In this document: positions 60,569 through 64,000 of the stretch, in pieces | How positions within the stretch are numbered: the stretch's first letter is position 1 | Layout: the number at the start of each line of letters is the position of its first letter | Assembly: GCF_018362975.1 (NCBI RefSeq) | Contig: NZ_CP074371.1 | Coordinates: 7,068,001-7,132,000 of the forward strand | Direction of reading: 5' to 3' | Length of the DNA: 64,000 bases | From: Nocardia tengchongensis | GTDB lineage: Bacteria; Actinomycetota; Actinomycetes; Mycobacteriales; Mycobacteriaceae | Notes under the pieces: model-generated | Database searches by the model: none | Told to the model about the DNA's origin: nothing | What the model saw: the letters and a program-made list of their open reading frames with translations, nothing else | Translations under genes and position numbers: made by a program

Positions 60569-61123
60569 ATGGCTGTCCACGAGATTCAGCGGGCGACGAT
60601 GCCCGTTCCAGGTCTGGTGCACACCTATACGTTGAGCTCGGAGGCCATTGCCTACGGCTCGGAGGCGATCGCCCAGGGCACCGGAGCGCTACGCGCGACC
60701 GGCGTCCGCTGGTCCGCCCGCCTCGGCGCGTGGCTACGCGGTGACGCGGCCTTCGCCCAATTGATTCGTTTCGCCCTCGTCGGCGGCCTCAGCAATGTCG
60801 GATACATCCTGCTGTTCCTCGCGCTCTACGGCGGCGGCCCGCAGGTGGCCAATCTGGCCGGATCCGTCGTGAGCACCGCGCTCGCCAACGAGATGCACCG
60901 CCGGCTCACCTTCCAGGCGGCCGACCGGGTGCGCTGGCACACGGCGCAACTGGAGGGCGGCGCACTCGCGCTGGCCGGGCTCGCCATCACCTCGGGCGCG
61001 CTGGCGATCCTCGAGGTCACCGCACCCGGCATGGGCGACATCACCGAAGCCGTTGCCGTACTGGCCATTACCGCCGTCGTCGGCACCATCCGCTTCCTCA
61101 CCCTGCGACTCTGGGTCTTCTGA
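60569..61123 (+). CDS. GtrA-family membrane protein
   Basis: A 184-residue protein. After a 60-residue cytosolic N-terminus it has the GtrA domain with four helices: LIRFALVGGLSNVGYILLFL, VANLAGSVVSTALANEMHRR with the conserved NEMHRRLTF loop, and TIRFLTLRLWVF at the end. GtrA proteins assist transfer of polyprenyl-linked sugars across the membrane, for example for arabinogalactan or lipoglycan assembly. Divergent from sepIVA. Confidence 0.9.
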   Translation: MAVHEIQRATMPVPGLVHTYTLSSEAIAYGSEAIAQGTGALRATGVRWSARLGAWLRGDAAFAQLIRFALVGGLSNVGYILLFLALYGGGPQVANLAGSVVSTALANEMHRRLTFQAADRVRWHTAQLEGGALALAGLAITSGALAILEVTAPGMGDITEAVAVLAITAVVGTIRFLTLRLWVF

Positions 61124-61500
61124 GCCCCCTCCCCTGATCTTCTCCGCATACACGGGAACCCCTTTCGGCCTGTCGGCGTCCAAACAAGCATCGACGACGA
61201 AAGGGGTTCGGACATGGACCGTTGGCGCGGATGCCTTGGGGGACGGCGGGATACGAGCGGGCCGCGGCCCCAGCGACCGCCGAGCCGAAGTTGCGGGTCG
61301 TGCGTGCGCCCCCGCCGGCCGCAGCCACCCCGCCGGGAGGGCGAATGACCAGCACAGCCGACCCGGCCACAGTGACGGCACCGGCCGGCGGACACCAGTG
61401 CAGGGCAAGGGGATCCCGGCGAGCGCTGCTCGAGGGACGGGGCGCGCAGCGCAACCCGAGGCCGCCATCGGACCCCGGGCATCGGCGCGCCCCTTCACAG
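61124..61500. other. Intergenic region with long inverted repeat
   Basis: Holds the inverted repeat described at 61156-61209 and about 290 further bases without a confident gene. In-frame codons upstream of 61501 could extend the next gene to ATG 61345 or 61222, but they lack the winged-helix domain that usually precedes such proteins and look non-coding. Confidence 0.4.
61156..61209 (+). terminator. Long hairpin after GtrA gene
   Basis: GAACCCCTTTCG pairs perfectly with CGAAAGGGGTTC over a 30-base loop that itself contains GTCG / CGAC. It starts about 33 bases after the GtrA stop and is most simply a terminator. Confidence 0.55.
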
Positions 61501-62385
61501 ATGCGCAACCCCCGGCAGCAGGCACATGACCCGGCGCTCAGAACCTCGCTGGACCGGCGTGAACAGCATCGGAGGCTGATCCGCGCCCTGCTGCCGGAGA
61601 TGGCGCCGGGCACCGTCGTGAGTCATCAGTCGGCGGCCGTGCTGTACGGGACCACGCTGTGGCGGACGCCGCTGGATCGGGTGTGTGTCACGCGCAATCG
61701 CCGCGGCGGTGGACGGACCAGGCCGTTCGCGAAAGTGCATGGCTCGCCGGTGGATTCCGCGGTGGAGATCGACGGGTTCGCGGTCACCACGCCGGCGCGG
61801 ACGGTGGTGGATCTGGCGTTGACCCTGCCGTTCGAGGCGGCGGTGGCGGCGGGTGACGCGTTGGCGGGCATGTTCGGCCTGGGCGCGGCCGAACTCGGCG
61901 AGGAGCTGGCGCGAGCCAAGGGGCGATACGGGATCGGGCAGGCGAAACAGGTGATCGCGATGCTCGACGGGCGCAGCCAGAGCATCGGGGAGTCGCTCAG
62001 CCGCACCATGATTCACCAGCACGCGCTACCGCTGCCCAGCTCCCAGGGCAATGTCCTGACCTCGGACGGCCGCTTCGTGGCCCGGGTCGACTTCTACTAC
62101 GAGTCCGCGGGCGTGCTGTGCGAGTTCGACGGCCCCACCGAATACGGCCGCCTACTCGGCCCGGGGCAGGACTTCGCCACCACCGTCGGGCGCGAGCGCA
62201 CCCGCGAAACCTACCTGCGCGCCTTGGGTTTCGAGGTGGTGCGCTGGACCTGGGACGACCTGATCCGAGATCGAGCCGCCCGCCGCCTGCGCGCCGCGTT
62301 ATCACGCTCGCGCCCGCGGCCGGACGGCCACATCGAACCCGCGCCCGCCTTGCCGACCCGTCCGGCTCTGATCCACACGCTATGA
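61501..62385 (+). CDS. DUF559/AbiEi-like protein with predicted nuclease-fold C-terminus
   Basis: A 294-residue protein. Residues 20-120 (REQHRRLIRALLPEMAPGTVVSHQSAA, then TTPARTVVDLAL) match the middle part of actinobacterial AbiEi-like proteins. Residues 170-270 have a VSR/restriction-endonuclease-like core (VDFYYESAGVLCEFDG ... RTRETYLRALGFEVVRW). The usual N-terminal winged helix seems to be missing. The start is uncertain: ATG 61501 or an upstream ATG. It could be a solitary antitoxin-like or nuclease-like protein; role unknown. Confidence 0.7.
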   Translation: MRNPRQQAHDPALRTSLDRREQHRRLIRALLPEMAPGTVVSHQSAAVLYGTTLWRTPLDRVCVTRNRRGGGRTRPFAKVHGSPVDSAVEIDGFAVTTPARTVVDLALTLPFEAAVAAGDALAGMFGLGAAELGEELARAKGRYGIGQAKQVIAMLDGRSQSIGESLSRTMIHQHALPLPSSQGNVLTSDGRFVARVDFYYESAGVLCEFDGPTEYGRLLGPGQDFATTVGRERTRETYLRALGFEVVRWTWDDLIRDRAARRLRAALSRSRPRPDGHIEPAPALPTRPALIHTL

Positions 62386-62475
62386 GACGGCGGCGTGGCT
62401 CGGAAATTCGCCGAGCCGGAATTCGGCCGTCCGCTGAGCCGTATGGGGTTGCGGCTCAGCGGGTGGCGGAGTCGG

Positions 62476-62967
62476 TCAGGCCTTGGCCTGGCGTTCGGCG
62501 ATGCGGGCCAGCAGGCGCTTGTTGACGACCGGGGGCAGCAGGTCGGCGATGTCGCCGCCGTAGGCCGCCACCTCCTTGACCAGGGAGCTGGAGACGAAGC
62601 TGTAGGCGGGGTTGGTGGCGATGAAGTAGGTGTCGACACCGGTGAGCTTGCGGTTCATCTGCGCCATCTGCATCTCGTAGCCGAGGTCGGTGGCGTCGCG
62701 CAGGCCCTTCACGATGGCCGTGATGCCCTGCTGCTTGGCGAAGTCCACCAGCAGTCCGCGCCAGGATTCGACGCGGACGTTGGGCAGGTGCGCGGTGACC
62801 TCGCGAATCAGGTCCATGCGCTCCTCGACGGTGAACATCCCCTGCTTGTTGGGGTTCACCACGACGGTCACGACCACTTCGTCGAATTGCTCGGCAGCGC
62901 GGGCGATCACATCGAGATGTCCGTTGGTCACCGGGTCGAACGACCCCGGGCACAGTGCTCCAGCCAT
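62476..62967 (-). CDS. coaD: Phosphopantetheine adenylyltransferase
   Basis: A 163-residue enzyme for the fourth step of coenzyme A synthesis. The N-terminal nucleotidyltransferase motif is [16 protein letters not shown], then [34 protein letters not shown] and the C-terminal [13 protein letters not shown]. Canonical length; ATG start at 62967. Confidence 0.97.
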   Translation of the reverse strand: MAGALCPGSFDPVTNGHLDVIARAAEQFDEVVVTVVVNPNKQGMFTVEERMDLIREVTAHLPNVRVESWRGLLVDFAKQQGITAIVKGLRDATDLGYEMQMAQMNRKLTGVDTYFIATNPAYSFVSSSLVKEVAAYGGDIADLLPPVVNKRLLARIAERQAKA

Positions 62968-63169
62968 GGCCGCACGCTACCGCATCCCGGGGTACGATCC
63001 GCCCGCGCCCCAAACCTCACAAATCGGGCATGCCTGGTCAGCTATGGTTTTGCAACCCAGCAACTGCTTGCTCGCCGTTAGTGAACTGTTCGGTTTGCTC
63101 CCATTGATCGTTTGCGAACTCAATTGCGAAGCTGCATCGGCAATCTCGCTCGTTACAGAAAGCAGTGAT

Positions 63170-64000
63170 ATGTCAAGCGCATCGTTGGGTCGGAAGATCG
63201 CAGTCACCGTGGCTGCGACCGTTAGTGCGTTCAGCGGCCTGGTAGGCGCGACCGCGCATGCCGATCCGGGCCATGGCCAGGGTGCGGCTCCGGAGCACGT
63301 TTTCTACATCATGATGGAGAACCAGGGCGACGACGACATCCTCGGCAACACCGCCGATGCGCCGTTCATCAACCAGCTGGCCAACGACTACGGCGTGTCG
63401 ACCGGGTTCCACGGCGTGACCCACCCGAGCCTGCCCAACTACCTGTCGATGTTCTCGGGCGACTTCCAGGGCATCTGGGACGACTGCAAAGCCGGCGCCG
63501 ACTCCAAGTGCGCCCCTGAGGAATTCGTCCCCGGTTCCGGCGACGGCACCTCCACCGCCGCGCTGACCCCGGAGCAGTTCGCCAGCGCGAGCGCCAAGCC
63601 GCACCTGTTCGGCGGCAAGAACCTGGTCGACCAGCTCGAGGGCAAGGGCAAGTCCTGGAAGGCCTACATGGGCGGCATGCCCTCGGCCGGATTCCAGGGC
63701 GAGTTCGCGCCCGGTGACGTCAACGGCACCATGGTCAAGCTGTACGCGCAGAAGCACAACCCGTTCATGTACTTCTCCGACGTCAACTCCCCCGGCAACG
63801 CCCGCCTGCAGAAGGTGGTGCCGTTCGAGAACAACTTCGACGCCGACCTGAAGAGCGGCAACGTGCCGAACTTCACCTGGATCAGCCCGGACCAGTGCTC
63901 GGACATGCACGGCATCTCGCACGCCGCCGCCACCCTGATCAACAAGCCGAACTGCGAGGAACCGGCCTCCGGTGTGGCGCACGGTCCGATCCACACGGGT
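63170..64000 (+). CDS. Secreted phosphoesterase (PF04185-like), 3' end outside window
   Basis: 277 visible codons of an exported acid-phosphatase/phospholipase-C-like enzyme. The signal peptide (VTVAATVSAFSGLVGATAHA) is cut near residue 35. Then HVFYIMMENQGDDDILG, GVTHPSLPNYLSMFSGD with the putative Thr/Ser nucleophile region, and WISPDQCSDMHGI, matching the phosphoesterase family. ATG 63170 is the only start near the signal peptide. The catalytic C-terminal part lies beyond 64000. Downstream of coaD but divergent from it. Confidence 0.88.
   Translation, partial: MSSASLGRKIAVTVAATVSAFSGLVGATAHADPGHGQGAAPEHVFYIMMENQGDDDILGNTADAPFINQLANDYGVSTGFHGVTHPSLPNYLSMFSGDFQGIWDDCKAGADSKCAPEEFVPGSGDGTSTAALTPEQFASASAKPHLFGGKNLVDQLEGKGKSWKAYMGGMPSAGFQGEFAPGDVNGTMVKLYAQKHNPFMYFSDVNSPGNARLQKVVPFENNFDADLKSGNVPNFTWISPDQCSDMHGISHAAATLINKPNCEEPASGVAHGPIHTG

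Noticed and set aside
61156..61209. Long inverted repeat considered as an integron attC-like site
   Set aside because: No integrase or matching repeats nearby; position after a gene stop fits a terminator better.

Overview
The window is very GC-rich with strong G/C third-position bias. It reads like a mycolic-acid actinomycete, most likely Nocardia or a close relative such as Rhodococcus. The evidence is the rpmF / DUF177 / sepIVA / rnc / mutM / coaD block and smc, a WXG100-type (type VII secretion) cassette, a paired two-subunit FadE-type acyl-CoA dehydrogenase, AlkB, a cytochrome P450, a PknB-like kinase and several glycine-zipper secreted proteins. Genus is an inference from gene content; no rRNA or tRNA gene was found.

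Layout. 0-3.3 kb: smc, running off the left edge. 3.4-8.2 kb: MerR regulator, DUF1707 membrane protein, two acyl-CoA dehydrogenase subunits, a small membrane protein and an AhpD-like protein. 8.2-14 kb: metallophosphoesterase, a structured leader followed by a CBS protein and an ArsB/NhaD-type transporter, an OafA-like acyltransferase and an alpha/beta hydrolase. 14-19.6 kb: an SDR, then a WXG100 protein, a 951-residue WXG100-like effector candidate, a YbaB-like protein and a small protein. 19.6-28.7 kb: kup, a winged-helix regulator, a membrane-anchored PstS-like protein and kdpFABC preceded by a 27-codon ORF. 28.8-42.9 kb: MFS pump with TetR, Ser/Thr kinase, glycine-zipper proteins, secreted lipase, AlkB, a DUF2786 remnant, a NitT/TauT-type ABC transporter and a serine-recombinase remnant. 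42.9-46.2 kb: kdpDE. 46.2-50 kb: phosphodiesterase lipoprotein, P450, HAD phosphatase. 50-53.7 kb: OsmC, acyP, then a proline-rich membrane protein, a glutathionylspermidine-synthase-like ATP-grasp enzyme and DUF350. 53.7-56.8 kb: membrane protein, NarL-type two-component system, RibD-like reductase. 57-64 kb: mutM, rnc, rpmF, DUF177, sepIVA, GtrA, a DUF559-like protein, coaD and a secreted phosphoesterase running off the right edge.

How the genes work together. Potassium homeostasis is prominent: kup, kdpFABC and its sensor pair kdpDE are all here, but the two kdp halves are divergent and about 14 kb apart, with a recombinase remnant abutting kdpD. The most interesting clusters are the ATP-grasp/DUF350 locus (possible peptide or protein amidoligation), the WXG100 cassette with a duplicated helical module, and the structured leader before the CBS-transporter pair.

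Quality caveat. At least eleven otherwise well-conserved genes are broken by single-base indels, mostly in G or C runs. In every case a one-base correction restores a full-length family member, so I read these mainly as sequencing or assembly errors. Coordinates given for those genes span the restored gene.
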